From Bacteroidota bacterium (GTDB lineage: Bacteria; Bacteroidota; Bacteroidia; Bacteroidales; FEN-979), in NCBI GenBank assembly GCA_026391835.1, contig JAPLDF010000015.1:62001-126000 (forward strand): a DNA stretch of 64,000 bases, in the 5' to 3' direction. Of this stretch, positions 15,424 through 23,960 are shown one piece after another. The first letter of the stretch is position 1. Each line of letters begins with the position of its first letter. The position numbers and the translations under genes were made by a program. The notes beneath the pieces were generated by a model. It was not told the origin of the DNA. It worked only from the letters and a program-made list of their open reading frames with translations, and searched no databases.

Positions 15424-17232
15424 TTATTCAACAACCAGTTTACGCACGAGGGATTGGTTACCAGCCTGAATTTTTACGAGGTAAATGCCCTTTGGATAAC
15501 CTGACAGGTCATATTGATCCGACCTGTTAACGGATGCATTCAAATCATTCTGAAAAATTTTCCTTCCGGTAATATCGGAAATGGTCACCACTGCCTGCAT
15601 GTTGTCAAGCCCGCTCACCCTGAGCCTGAAAAGTCCGGTGGTAGGGTTTGGTGAAAGGACCATCGCGGCCTGGATGGTCTGACCATCGGCAATGCCGATT
15701 GGACCGTCGAAGGTGATGACCCTGGTATCGGTGGCTGTTGCCGAACATGGCGACAGGGGCGAAGCAGTCAGCGTAAGCGTTACGTTTCCGCCGGTCTTAT
15801 CGGTGGCACTTGGCAGATAATTACCTGTCAATGAACTTGCTGCGCTGAAGGTTCCGGTTCCGGAAGTAGTCCACAGAACCCCCGAATAACCGGAAGCAAT
15901 CCCATTCAAAGGAACCTGGATGGTTGCAAATGCAAAGGTGGTGTCATTGCCTGCCGCGGCAGTTGCCGGCTGGTTTACAGTGACGCTTGTCGATGCTTCT
16001 GCAGATGCCGTTCCGTCGCCAACATGTGCAATGTACTGGGTAGAGGCGGCTGGGGTGACAACCGGGTTCTGGATGGAAGATGTGAATCCTGCCGGCACCG
16101 AGGTCCATGAATAGGTGTAGGTGCCGCTCCCGCCTGCAGGAACAACATTGAGCTGCACATTCTGGCCGGCGCATACTGTTGAAGGGGTGGCTGAAGCAGT
16201 TGCCGATAACGGGAGCGCTGAAACCGTAACTGTTGCATTTCCCTGGACTGTACCGGAACCATCACCTACAGTGACATTGTATTGGGTAGTTACCGTTGGC
16301 CACACCAATGGATTTTGCAGCGTTGATGTGAACCCTGCAGGAACAGATGTCCATGAATAAGTGTATGAGCCTGACCCTCCGGATGGACTTGCGTTGAGTT
16401 GCGACGACTGGCCGCTGGTGATGGATGAAGGCGTGGCTGAAACTGTAACTGCAAGAGGTACAGGCAATGTAACCGTCACGGTAACATTTCCCTGTACAGT
16501 ACCTGAACCATCACCCACCGTGACAACATACTGGGTGGTTGCAGTGGGTGAAACCACCGGGTTCTGCAACGCCGAGGTAAATCCTGCCGGAACCGATGTC
16601 CACGCATACGTGTATGTACCCGTGCCGCCCGACGGGACGGCATTGAGTTGTGAAGTTGTCCCAAGCAGAATGGAAGTTGGGTTGGCGGTTACAGCAACTG
16701 CCAGCGGCAGGACTGCATTCTCACCGACAACCAGGGTTGACAGTTTTGTATTTGATTTGCCAACGCAAAAGGCGCCATAAAAGGTCACCTGCCCGGTCCC
16801 GGCCACAGGGGCAGTCCAGGTAAAACTCCATGTTACGGTAGATGAGGTGCTCCCTGATGCACTCTGAGTTACATATTTTGTTCCCCCCGTGGTATGGTTG
16901 CCGGTGCCGGCTGCCAGCACACCCAACTGAACTCCGGTAGCATTTTGCGGCGAAACTTCAAATCCTTTTTTCCCTGTGCCACTTACCGTGACTGTAATGG
17001 TATAAGCCGTTCCGGCGGTATATCCTGCTGCAGGAATGTTTGAGGTAATCCAACCCGTTACTGTCGCCGCAGAACCTCCATGACAACTTACACAGTGCTG
17101 GCCATCGCCCGGAGAACCGGTATACCCTGCAGGAGCTCCTCCGGGATAGGCAAATGCGCTTATATTCAAGGTAATGGCAAGGATTGCCGAACACAAAATC
17201 CTGGTGAGAAATTGTAAGGATTGTTTTTTCAT
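15424..17232 (-). CDS. T9SS cargo protein with CxxCH motif, choice-of-anchor-like domain and three Ig-like repeats
   Basis: The 602-aa product starts at the ATG ending at 17232, giving a good signal peptide (MKKQSLQFLTRILCSAILAI...). The mature N-terminus carries GSPGDGQHCVSCHGG, a single CxxCH of c-type haem-binding form, followed by a Reeler/choice-of-anchor-like beta domain. Three near-identical Ig/PKD-like repeats of about 85 residues follow, each with YTYxWTSVPAGFTS. Then come a fourth divergent beta module and a T9SS sorting domain (LSPNPTTGLFRLRVSG to RKLVVE). Whether haem is attached is unproven. Repeat DNA is conserved enough that recombination between repeats is plausible. Confidence 0.85.
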   Translation of the reverse strand: MKKQSLQFLTRILCSAILAITLNISAFAYPGGAPAGYTGSPGDGQHCVSCHGGSAATVTGWITSNIPAAGYTAGTAYTITVTVSGTGKKGFEVSPQNATGVQLGVLAAGTGNHTTGGTKYVTQSASGSTSSTVTWSFTWTAPVAGTGQVTFYGAFCVGKSNTKLSTLVVGENAVLPLAVAVTANPTSILLGTTSQLNAVPSGGTGTYTYAWTSVPAGFTSALQNPVVSPTATTQYVVTVGDGSGTVQGNVTVTVTLPVPLAVTVSATPSSITSGQSSQLNASPSGGSGSYTYSWTSVPAGFTSTLQNPLVWPTVTTQYNVTVGDGSGTVQGNATVTVSALPLSATASATPSTVCAGQNVQLNVVPAGGSGTYTYSWTSVPAGFTSSIQNPVVTPAASTQYIAHVGDGTASAEASTSVTVNQPATAAAGNDTTFAFATIQVPLNGIASGYSGVLWTTSGTGTFSAASSLTGNYLPSATDKTGGNVTLTLTASPLSPCSATATDTRVITFDGPIGIADGQTIQAAMVLSPNPTTGLFRLRVSGLDNMQAVVTISDITGRKIFQNDLNASVNRSDQYDLSGYPKGIYLVKIQAGNQSLVRKLVVE

Positions 17233-17283
17233 ATGAACCATTTTAAATTAAGTATTTGGGCGTTTTCGTTGTTGGATATTTAA

Positions 17284-17291
17284 CAAAAATA
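17284..17291 (-). promoter_or_regulatory. Candidate -7 element for the CxxCH T9SS gene
   Basis: The minus strand reads TATTTTTG, a match to TAnnTTTG, about 50 bp before the start codon at 17232. No matching -33 TTG is present and the region is very A/T-rich, so this is weak. Confidence 0.3.
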
Positions 17292-17428
17292 TATAAACAA
17301 ACGGACATATTTGTTGTTATTTAATTAACAATCATGTAAATATATATGTCGTATGCAATACGTTTTATATTTAATGGGGGGTGAAGGCTGATGCTTAGAT
17401 TCGTTCTAAATTTTGCCTCAATTAAGAG

Positions 17429-17516
17429 ACTGTTCAAATTTAATCTCTATGTCTCTCCGTGTAACTAAATAATTACACGGAGGTTCACGGAGATCTTGAG
17501 AGAACCACAGAGAGAA
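17429..17516. repeat. Dispersed intergenic repeat, family A, copy 2, with MITE-like terminal word
   Basis: The element core (17442-17516) has an inner hairpin CCGTGTAA / TTACACGG with loop CTAAATA, and an outer pairing of TCTCT with AGAGA. It is about 90% identical by eye to 44613-44676. It is preceded at 17429 by AGAGACTGTTCAAATTT, which resembles the ends of the MITE-like element at 51643-51835. The rest of the 480-bp gap from 17233 to 17721 contains two candidate promoters and no supportable gene. Confidence 0.75.
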
Positions 17517-17673
17517 AAACCGAAATACTGAAATTTATTAAAAGTGAACTTTTATTTATTCAATCCGCGAAATGCCGGGGGAAAATGACCTTGGGAACGA
17601 CTTAATTACCGTATACCGGGGGAACATTTAGGAGAAGTTGCAGCAGGGAATATTTTCGGCCTGGTGTTGTGAA

Positions 17674-17700
17674 TTGGCATCTGATGTTTCCGTAACTTTG
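17674..17700 (+). promoter_or_regulatory. Promoter of the HD-domain gene
   Basis: TTG at 17674-17676, 16 bp, then TAACTTTG at 17693-17700, close to the Bacteroidota TTG-N17-19-TAnnTTTG consensus. Transcription would begin near 17707, only about 15 nt before the ATG at 17722, which also supports that start over the longer frame. Confidence 0.55.
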
Positions 17701-17721
17701 TTTTTCATCAACCCCTCACTC

Positions 17722-18330
17722 ATGGACGATTTAATTACATTGAAAAACCTGGTGCTGGCTCCTTATATTTTAAAAGCCACTGCCCTGATCGGCGTCAAAC
17801 GGAAGGTAGGAGGTAACCAGTTCCGGCACTCGTTTGCCACTTTGGGAATCCTCCTGGACTATAAGTATTTCAATGACGCAGTACTGCTCAAGGCTTCCCT
17901 GCTTCACGACCTTCTCGAAGACCTTCCCGCCACCGAAGTGGATGATATCCGGAAAATTGACTTCGATGGCAGCAAAGTTGTTGACCTTGTGCTCGAGGTT
18001 ACCAAGCGTACCGATGAGGACAAGCCACAGTACCTGAAAAGGGTTCTCGAAACCGGTTCACGCAATGCAAAGATCCTCAAATGTGCCGACCGGATCAGCA
18101 ATCTCACTGATCTTCACCTCGATACACATGTGAATACAAAAATTTCGCTGTACCTTGATCAAACAGAAGAATTTGTCCTCCCCATGGCAAAAGAGGTTGA
18201 TCCGAACCTGGTAATTGAACTGACGGACCTTGTTGCAAAACGAAGGGAACTGTGCAAACTGGGGTTTGCTGCCAAGGTTAAAAAGATTATATCCCCTGGA
18301 AAACGAAAGCAGGGCAAACCCCGCAAATAA
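17722..18330 (+). CDS. HD-domain phosphohydrolase related to RelA/SpoT hydrolase domains
   Basis: Starting at the ATG at 17722 (the longer frame begins with TTG inside the promoter), the product is 202 aa. It shows the HD pattern of SpoT and Mesh1: RHSFATLG with H36, the HD pair H62-D63 in LLKASLLHDLLED, and a late aspartate in KCADRISNLTDL. There is no synthetase, TGS or ACT domain, so this is a stand-alone small hydrolase. It may act on (p)ppGpp or another nucleotide, but the substrate is inferred from family resemblance. It is monocistronic or leads into the SQR-like gene 42 bp downstream. Confidence 0.8.
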   Translation: MDDLITLKNLVLAPYILKATALIGVKRKVGGNQFRHSFATLGILLDYKYFNDAVLLKASLLHDLLEDLPATEVDDIRKIDFDGSKVVDLVLEVTKRTDEDKPQYLKRVLETGSRNAKILKCADRISNLTDLHLDTHVNTKISLYLDQTEEFVLPMAKEVDPNLVIELTDLVAKRRELCKLGFAAKVKKIISPGKRKQGKPRK

Positions 18331-18372
18331 TCACCGGCCTAACATACTCTTTTAAATTAACACCTCCTCCGC

Positions 18373-19830
18373 ATGAAAAAAATTGTTGTTCTTGGAGCCG
18401 GAATTGCCGGCCATACTACCGCCCTGATCCTGAAACATAAACTGGGAAAGAAGCACCAGGTTGTGGTTGTCAGTCCGCACGACAAATACCAGTGGATCCC
18501 GTCAAACATCTGGGTAGGTATCGGCCAGATGACCGCGGGGCAGGTCTCCTTTCCGCTCGAGCCGGTTTACCGTAAAAAAGGAATTGAATTTATCCAGGCA
18601 AAAGCGACAGCAATCTTTCCCGAAGGTGATAACAATGGCGGAAACCCATTTGTTACATTTGAATTTACCTCGGATGGAAAATCAGGACAAACCGGGAAAG
18701 TTGAATATGACTACCTCGTGAATGCCACCGGTCCCAAATTGAATTTTGCCGCAACCGAGGGGCTCGGGCCCAAAGGGTTTACCAATTCGGTTTGTACCTA
18801 CCCGCATGCCGAAGAGGCCTGGCAAAACCTGCAGCTTTCGCTTGAAAAAATGGCCAGGGGTGAAAAACAAACATTCCTGATCGGCACGGGGCATCCCACC
18901 GCCACATGCCAGGGAGCGGCATTCGAATATGCCCTGAATGTTGCGTTTGAGATTACAAAACGAAAACTGAATGACAAAGCCGAAATTATCTGGATCACCA
19001 ATGAAAACGAGGTCGGTGATTTCGGGATGGGCGGCGCTTTTATCAAAAAAGGCGGCTACGTTACATCAACAAGGGTATTCGCCGAATCGCTCCTGGCCGA
19101 GTACGGCATCCGTTGGATCACCAAAGCCGGTGTCGTCAGAGTGGAAGCAGGAAAGGCACACTATGAAACGCTCGACGGGGAGAAGCATATCCAGGATTTT
19201 GATTTTGCCATGCTGATCCCCTCCTTTGCGGGAGCCGGCATGAAAGCAACCGACCGAAACGGGGACGATATCACTGCCAGACTTTTTGCCCCCAGCGGGT
19301 TTATGAAGGTGGATGCCGATTATACAGGCAGGCCATATGCCGAGTGGAGTGCCGCCGACTGGCCTGCCACATACGAAAGCCCGGCATATCCGAATATTTT
19401 TGCCGCAGGAATCGCCTTTGCCGTCCCCCACCCTATCTCACAGCCAAGAACCAGCAAAAATGGATTGGCCATTTTCCCAACAGCGCCGCGTACCGGGATG
19501 CCTTCGGGCGTGATCGGGAAAATTGTCGCCCTCAACATCATCGACCGGATAAAACACAACCACACAAATTCGCCACACAAGGCCTCCATGGCCAGGATGG
19601 GTGCCGCCTGCATCATCTCTTCGGGATATGGAATCCGCGACGGAATGGCCGCCTCCATGACAGTGTTCCCGATTGTCCCTGATTATACCCGATATCCCGA
19701 TTGGGGCCGTGACCTTAACTATACGGTAGGAGAACCCGGCCTGGCCGGACATTGGGTGAAGCTGCTCCTGCACTATCTTTTTTTGTACAAAGCGAAAGCA
19801 AAACCATTCTGGTTTTTAATCCCGGAATAA
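18373..19830 (+). CDS. Sulfide:quinone oxidoreductase-like FAD flavoprotein
   Basis: The 485-aa protein begins with the FAD-binding motif VVLGAGIAGHTTAL (residues 5-18) and has a second dinucleotide region around NATGPKLNF and a third FAD segment PAYPNIFAAGIAF. It has exactly three cysteines, C141, C179 and C413. SQR enzymes use three cysteines, two of them in redox exchange with sulfide and FAD, so the count fits. The C-terminus is hydrophobic and aromatic (VKLLLHYLFLYKAKAKPFWF), consistent with membrane attachment at the quinone site. I infer oxidation of sulfide or another persulfide donor to quinone. The small gene at 19904 follows on the same strand. Confidence 0.8.
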   Translation: MKKIVVLGAGIAGHTTALILKHKLGKKHQVVVVSPHDKYQWIPSNIWVGIGQMTAGQVSFPLEPVYRKKGIEFIQAKATAIFPEGDNNGGNPFVTFEFTSDGKSGQTGKVEYDYLVNATGPKLNFAATEGLGPKGFTNSVCTYPHAEEAWQNLQLSLEKMARGEKQTFLIGTGHPTATCQGAAFEYALNVAFEITKRKLNDKAEIIWITNENEVGDFGMGGAFIKKGGYVTSTRVFAESLLAEYGIRWITKAGVVRVEAGKAHYETLDGEKHIQDFDFAMLIPSFAGAGMKATDRNGDDITARLFAPSGFMKVDADYTGRPYAEWSAADWPATYESPAYPNIFAAGIAFAVPHPISQPRTSKNGLAIFPTAPRTGMPSGVIGKIVALNIIDRIKHNHTNSPHKASMARMGAACIISSGYGIRDGMAASMTVFPIVPDYTRYPDWGRDLNYTVGEPGLAGHWVKLLLHYLFLYKAKAKPFWFLIPE

Positions 19831-19903
19831 GGTAACCCGGTAATTGAATTATCCCTGATCCCGAAAAATCTCACGTATTTCATTCACAACAACAAACCAG
19901 ATC

Positions 19904-20065
19904 ATGCAAAACAATTACATCGTTCCCGGGCCAAAAGATATAACCCTTCCACCCTCTCCCACAGGATCTACCCGGTTCTGGCGAAAGTTTTTCCCCTGGC
20001 AGGTCGTCAGATTTTTTGTGCTGAATCTCAAGATCATGCGGATCATCATTGGAGGGCATTCGTAG
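19904..20065 (+). CDS. Small 53-aa basic protein downstream of the SQR-like gene
   Basis: An uninterrupted 53-codon frame runs from ATG 19904 to TAG 20065, 73 bp after the flavoprotein stop. The product begins MQNNYIVPGPKDITLPPSP and continues with an aromatic/basic amphipathic part (RFWRKFFPW, VVRFFVLNLKIMRIIIGG). It has no cysteine and no long hydrophobic helix. Proline-rich start, regular codon use and tight placement make it look like a real gene rather than a chance frame. A membrane-peripheral accessory role for the SQR-like enzyme is my inference; I do not recognise a named family. Confidence 0.6.
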   Translation: MQNNYIVPGPKDITLPPSPTGSTRFWRKFFPWQVVRFFVLNLKIMRIIIGGHS

Positions 20066-20073
20066 GAACTATC

Positions 20074-20595
20074 TTAGTTTGAAACCCTTTTAAAAATCCA
20101 CGGGACAAACCACCCGATCAGCGTCCCGATCAGGATCCCGGCAACCACATCGCTTGGGTAATGCACACCCAGCGCCATTCGCGAATAGGCAACCATGATG
20201 CTCCAGGTATAAACCGGGATGATAAACTTTTTCCTTGAGAAGAGCAATGATATTGCCGCAGCCACGGCAAATGCTTCCAGGGTATGTCCCGAAGGGAAAG
20301 AAGAGTCGCCTCCCGATGATAATTTCTCAATGCCGGGATAGGTGGTAAACGGCCTGTCCCTGTCGATCAGCCCCTTCAATCCCTGGGTAACAACAAGGGT
20401 GAGGAGCAATACCGTGACCAGCATAAAAAACTTCATGAGCAACGGCTTCGACCTTTTCACGAATGCAAGGATGAGGACCAGCAGGGCCATGGCAATGCTC
20501 GCAAATGTTGTGGTATCGGAAATAAACTGCAGAACCGGAACAGAGTGCGGAACGATGTGATCGTGTATCCACGTTAACAGCGCGATATCAACCAT
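20074..20595 (-). CDS. PAP2-family membrane phosphatase
   Basis: The start is the ATG ending at 20595 (173 aa); the frame continues four codons further only through a TTG. The three PAP2 signature blocks are present: KGLIDRDRP, SSFPSGHT and SRMALGVHYPSDV, with hydrophobic helices around them. These are the catalytic residues of phosphatidic acid phosphatases and undecaprenyl-pyrophosphate phosphatases. The active site faces the periplasm in this family. It is convergent with the small ORF, and lies 23 bp downstream of the MbnP-family gene on the same strand. A link to lipid-carrier recycling beside PBP1C is plausible but not shown. Confidence 0.9.
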   Translation of the reverse strand: MVDIALLTWIHDHIVPHSVPVLQFISDTTTFASIAMALLVLILAFVKRSKPLLMKFFMLVTVLLLTLVVTQGLKGLIDRDRPFTTYPGIEKLSSGGDSSFPSGHTLEAFAVAAAISLLFSRKKFIIPVYTWSIMVAYSRMALGVHYPSDVVAGILIGTLIGWFVPWIFKRVSN

Positions 20596-20618
20596 TGAAA
20601 ATTGCAACCTTTGTGTTT

Positions 20619-21437
20619 TTATTGTTTAAGGATGGAAAAAACATTCCACCCGTTTTCCTTTGCCATCTGCATGGCCGCCTGGTTTTGCATGATGGCGCCG
20701 CCCCAGTAATTATGATCATAAATATGCGGGTTTTCAAACCACTGTTCAAGGTCCATGGTAAGCCGGAAAGTGAGTTTTTCCGTATCGGCCAGTTCAAACG
20801 ACGAGCCCGGCAAACTAACCGTGAAACAGTTCTGGACAAATGCATAAATGGAATCGACATTGTATCCGCTGCCTTTATAAAGCTGCCCGATGCCCAGGTG
20901 GAAATTAAACGGCATCTCACTTCCCGATGTATCTTTCCATTTCCCGTTCATCATCATGTAATGGTAACCGCCGCCGAGAACCACCGGCCAGCCCATGACC
21001 GATTCGGGGGGATTCACATACCTGAACGATTTGTTTTTTTCCTCAGATATCCCGAAAATGAAATTAATTGAATCGTAGGTCCCGACAGGTATTTTATCTG
21101 TAAACAGGATCGTCTTTGTCTCCGGCATGTTCTCACTGATGAAAAAAACATCCTTTGTCTCCTTTATCATGGTGCGGGTGCCATCGTTCCGGTAAAAGGT
21201 AATGTCGGAAATGAAATACATCAGGTCGGTTACCAGGTATGGATTCCCGGCAGCGTTTGTGTAGATCAGTTCGTTTTGCTTCAACGGCTGGCCGTTCACG
21301 ACATGACTGACCGAAAATGCAACAGATCCCGAGGGTGCTGCAGGAACAGTGCTGTCATTTTTTTTACACGAAGAAACCATTGCCAGCAGCATCAGCAAAA
21401 ATGCAGGCCAGGTCGGAAATGGTTCGCAACGGTTCAT
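20619..21437 (-). CDS. MbnP-family lipoprotein
   Basis: I start at the ATG ending at 21437 (272 aa), giving a lipoprotein signal with lipobox LLAMVSSC and lipid-modified C24; the frame is open 33 codons further with a second hydrophobic stretch, so the start is not certain. The mature part matches the MbnP family: VVNGQPLKQNELIYTNAAG, YLVTDLMYFISDITFY, a conserved GGGYHYMMMNGKW block and FNFHLGIGQL. MbnP proteins were first seen with methanobactin genes and copper handling, usually beside a di-haem MbnH; no MbnH is present here. It is likely a periplasmic or outer-membrane lipoprotein with a metal-related role. Confidence 0.8.
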   Translation of the reverse strand: MNRCEPFPTWPAFLLMLLAMVSSCKKNDSTVPAAPSGSVAFSVSHVVNGQPLKQNELIYTNAAGNPYLVTDLMYFISDITFYRNDGTRTMIKETKDVFFISENMPETKTILFTDKIPVGTYDSINFIFGISEEKNKSFRYVNPPESVMGWPVVLGGGYHYMMMNGKWKDTSGSEMPFNFHLGIGQLYKGSGYNVDSIYAFVQNCFTVSLPGSSFELADTEKLTFRLTMDLEQWFENPHIYDHNYWGGAIMQNQAAMQMAKENGWNVFSILKQ

Positions 21438-21552
21438 GCAACAAGAGGTCATGCATGCAAAGGTAATAAGTAAAACCATCAGAAGTTTAAATATTGAGCC
21501 GGTCTCAGCAGTTTTCGACGGAACCGCGGAAGACATAACAACGGTGATAAAC

Positions 21553-23943
21553 CTAATTGCTTATGACTTCAAACCCGATTGCCAGCGTCTCCCCGTTCTG
21601 ATCGACCAGCGTAAGCCGGTGCCTGCCGCGGCCGGGAGAAAGTGCCATCTGGTGAACCTGTGCCGTGGTGCCAATAAAGTGATCATCAAGATGCCAGTAG
21701 ACAAGGGTTGCCGCATTCCGGTGGACCACTTTGAATATCGTGCTTCCCGGTTTCCCGTCGAGTTCGACGGGGATATAAATTATGCTGTTGTTTTTCGGGT
21801 AGATGATGTCCATGTTTTTACGGTCGGACGTACCGGCGCAGTCGGGGCGAAACGGCGGCAATACCTTGTAAAACGGGTTTTTATTGCGGAAATACCACTC
21901 CTGCACCGGCGGAAGGACAAACCATGGAACATGCTGCATGTTTTCGGGCGATTCGCAATTGGAGCTGACCTGCCACCTGCCGGATTTATCAAGATGAATG
22001 AGCTGGTGAAAAGGGCATGGAGCCGTTTTGCTGCCCTGTTTCTGAATCCACACGGTATCGGTGAACTCACATACGGGGGTGGCCCGGTAACCGCTGTACC
22101 GGCAAACAGGAACCCTGACCAGGGCTGCCCCAGGAAGCGTGAACCAGGTTGTTGAAGGAAGTGCTTTGAAAATGTCGAACAGGATGGGAGCTGCCACACC
22201 AACGCCGGTGAGCCCGGGTCTCCCCTCACCCGATGCATTCCCTGCCCACACTGCTACAACATATTCGGGTGTGACCCCGACGGACCAGGCATCACGGTTC
22301 CCGAAGCTGGTGCCGGTTTTCCAGGCAATTTTATGGGATGAAGAGAATTGCTGCCACTGTTGTTCCGCATCCGGGCGTGAAACCTCCACCATTGCTTCAA
22401 AGGTAAGCCATATGGATCCTGCATCAAACCAGGATGACTGGTCGTTGAACGGTTGCTTTTGCTCCGCTTCGCGGGATAAATAAAGCGGCGGGTGAAAATC
22501 AGTTTTGCTGTACGTTGAACCGTTTTCAGTGTAGTGGCTGAGGGTGCGTGCCATGGAGGCATAGATGCCGGCAAGGTCCCACAGGTTGGCCTCCGCGCCT
22601 CCCAGGATGATCGAAAGACCATAATGGCCGGCCGGTTTGACAAGTGTGGTCATGCCCAGTTTCCGCAGAAGGGCGTAAAACTGTTCATAACCATATGTCT
22701 GCAGCATCTTTACCGCCGGGATGTTCAGTGAACGCGACAATGCCATTTTTGCCGGCACGGCGCCATCATAGGTCAGGTTGTAGTTTTCGGGAATAAAGCC
22801 GCCAACCTGCATCGGGATGTCGGGAACCAGCGTATTGGGCAGCAGCAGTCCGTCATTCAGCATCGCTGCATAGAGGAAAGGCTTTAAAATACTGCCGGTG
22901 CTGCGGGGCGAACAGATGATATCCACGTTGCTGCCATGCTCCCGGCTATCTCCTGCCGGGATGTTCCCGATGTATGCCAGTACCTTGCCTGTGTTCACCT
23001 CCAGCACCAGCGCAGCTGCATTGTGTATTTCATTCGCCCGGAGCTGGATGCTGCGGATGTTCAGGATGTCGCTGATCCTCTTTTGCAGGCCGATATCCAG
23101 GGTGGAGTTTACCCGGGTGCCACAGTTTCCCTCCCTGGCCGCACGGTCGAGCAGGTGCGGCGCCAGTTGCGGCAAAGGAAAAGGTTTTTCGGGAAGTTTT
23201 TCACTCCTGGCAAGGTTGCAGGTAGCGGCATCGATCACCCCTCTTTCGCACAGGAGGCCTAGCAGGTAATTTCGCCTGGCAAGCAATGCACGCGGATTGC
23301 GCCCGGGATAGATAAGTCCCGGGCTGTTTGGCAGCACCGCCAGGGTGGCTGCTTCGCCCCACGAAAGATTTGAGGCATCGACGCTGAAATACCGCCAGGC
23401 TGCAGCATCGAGCCCGACAACATTTCCGCCAAACGGGGCATGCGAAGCGTAAAGCCGCAGGATCTCCGCCTTGCTGTATGAACATTCAAGCCGGAAAGCC
23501 AAAAAGAGCTCAATGATTTTTTCAAGGTAGGTCCGGTTGCGGTTTTTCCTTGCCAGCCGGATCACCTGCATGCTGATGGTGCTCCCACCGCTGACAATTC
23601 TGCCGTGCCTGATGTTGAGGGAAAGTGCCCTGGCCAGGGCCACCGGATTGAACCCCGGGTGGTACCTGAAATACCTGTCCTCGAAATGGGTGACCGCCAA
23701 CCTGAACTTTTCAGGAACATGGTCGCTTTCAGGAAAACGCCATTGCTGGTCGGCCGAAATTTTCGCACCAAGCAGGTTCCCGCTGCAGTCAAGCAAAACT
23801 GTTGAAAGCGGTTCCCTGAACAGCGGCCGTGGCAGTGAAAACCAAAAAAGGAGAGCCATCAGCACGAGCAAAGCTAAAACCAGGTAACGCCTCGCACCGG
23901 CAGTTTTCATGATGCGCGGCATCCGGTACTTCCACAATTTCAT
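21553..23943 (-). CDS. pbpC: Penicillin-binding protein 1C
   Basis: The 796-aa protein starts at the ATG ending at 23943, directly behind GGAGGTGAC; the frame extends two codons to a GTG. It has a membrane anchor (residues 20-38), a GT51 transglycosylase domain (EDRYFRYHPGFNPVALARAL, GGSTISMQVIRL), a transpeptidase domain with SILK, SRSLN and KTGTS motifs, and a C-terminal BiPBP-type beta domain. This order is that of PBP1C, a periplasmic peptidoglycan polymerase. It begins 17 bp after the stop of the alpha-2-macroglobulin gene, the well-known yfhM-pbpC pairing. The two are thought to act together in envelope repair and protease defence. Confidence 0.95.
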   Translation of the reverse strand: MKLWKYRMPRIMKTAGARRYLVLALLVLMALLFWFSLPRPLFREPLSTVLLDCSGNLLGAKISADQQWRFPESDHVPEKFRLAVTHFEDRYFRYHPGFNPVALARALSLNIRHGRIVSGGSTISMQVIRLARKNRNRTYLEKIIELFLAFRLECSYSKAEILRLYASHAPFGGNVVGLDAAAWRYFSVDASNLSWGEAATLAVLPNSPGLIYPGRNPRALLARRNYLLGLLCERGVIDAATCNLARSEKLPEKPFPLPQLAPHLLDRAAREGNCGTRVNSTLDIGLQKRISDILNIRSIQLRANEIHNAAALVLEVNTGKVLAYIGNIPAGDSREHGSNVDIICSPRSTGSILKPFLYAAMLNDGLLLPNTLVPDIPMQVGGFIPENYNLTYDGAVPAKMALSRSLNIPAVKMLQTYGYEQFYALLRKLGMTTLVKPAGHYGLSIILGGAEANLWDLAGIYASMARTLSHYTENGSTYSKTDFHPPLYLSREAEQKQPFNDQSSWFDAGSIWLTFEAMVEVSRPDAEQQWQQFSSSHKIAWKTGTSFGNRDAWSVGVTPEYVVAVWAGNASGEGRPGLTGVGVAAPILFDIFKALPSTTWFTLPGAALVRVPVCRYSGYRATPVCEFTDTVWIQKQGSKTAPCPFHQLIHLDKSGRWQVSSNCESPENMQHVPWFVLPPVQEWYFRNKNPFYKVLPPFRPDCAGTSDRKNMDIIYPKNNSIIYIPVELDGKPGSTIFKVVHRNAATLVYWHLDDHFIGTTAQVHQMALSPGRGRHRLTLVDQNGETLAIGFEVISN

Positions 23944-23952
23944 TGTCACCTC
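23944..23952 (-). promoter_or_regulatory. Strong Shine-Dalgarno deciding the pbpC start
   Basis: The minus strand reads AGGAGGTGAC just before ATG, one of only a few strong Shine-Dalgarno sequences seen here. It overlaps the alternative GTG start, favouring the ATG at 23943. Confidence 0.6.
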
Positions 23953-23960
23953 CTGCCAGG

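Noticed and set aside
21349-22155. 268-codon plus-strand open frame
   Set aside because: It is antisense to the end of pbpC and the start of the MbnP gene and spans their intergenic gap.
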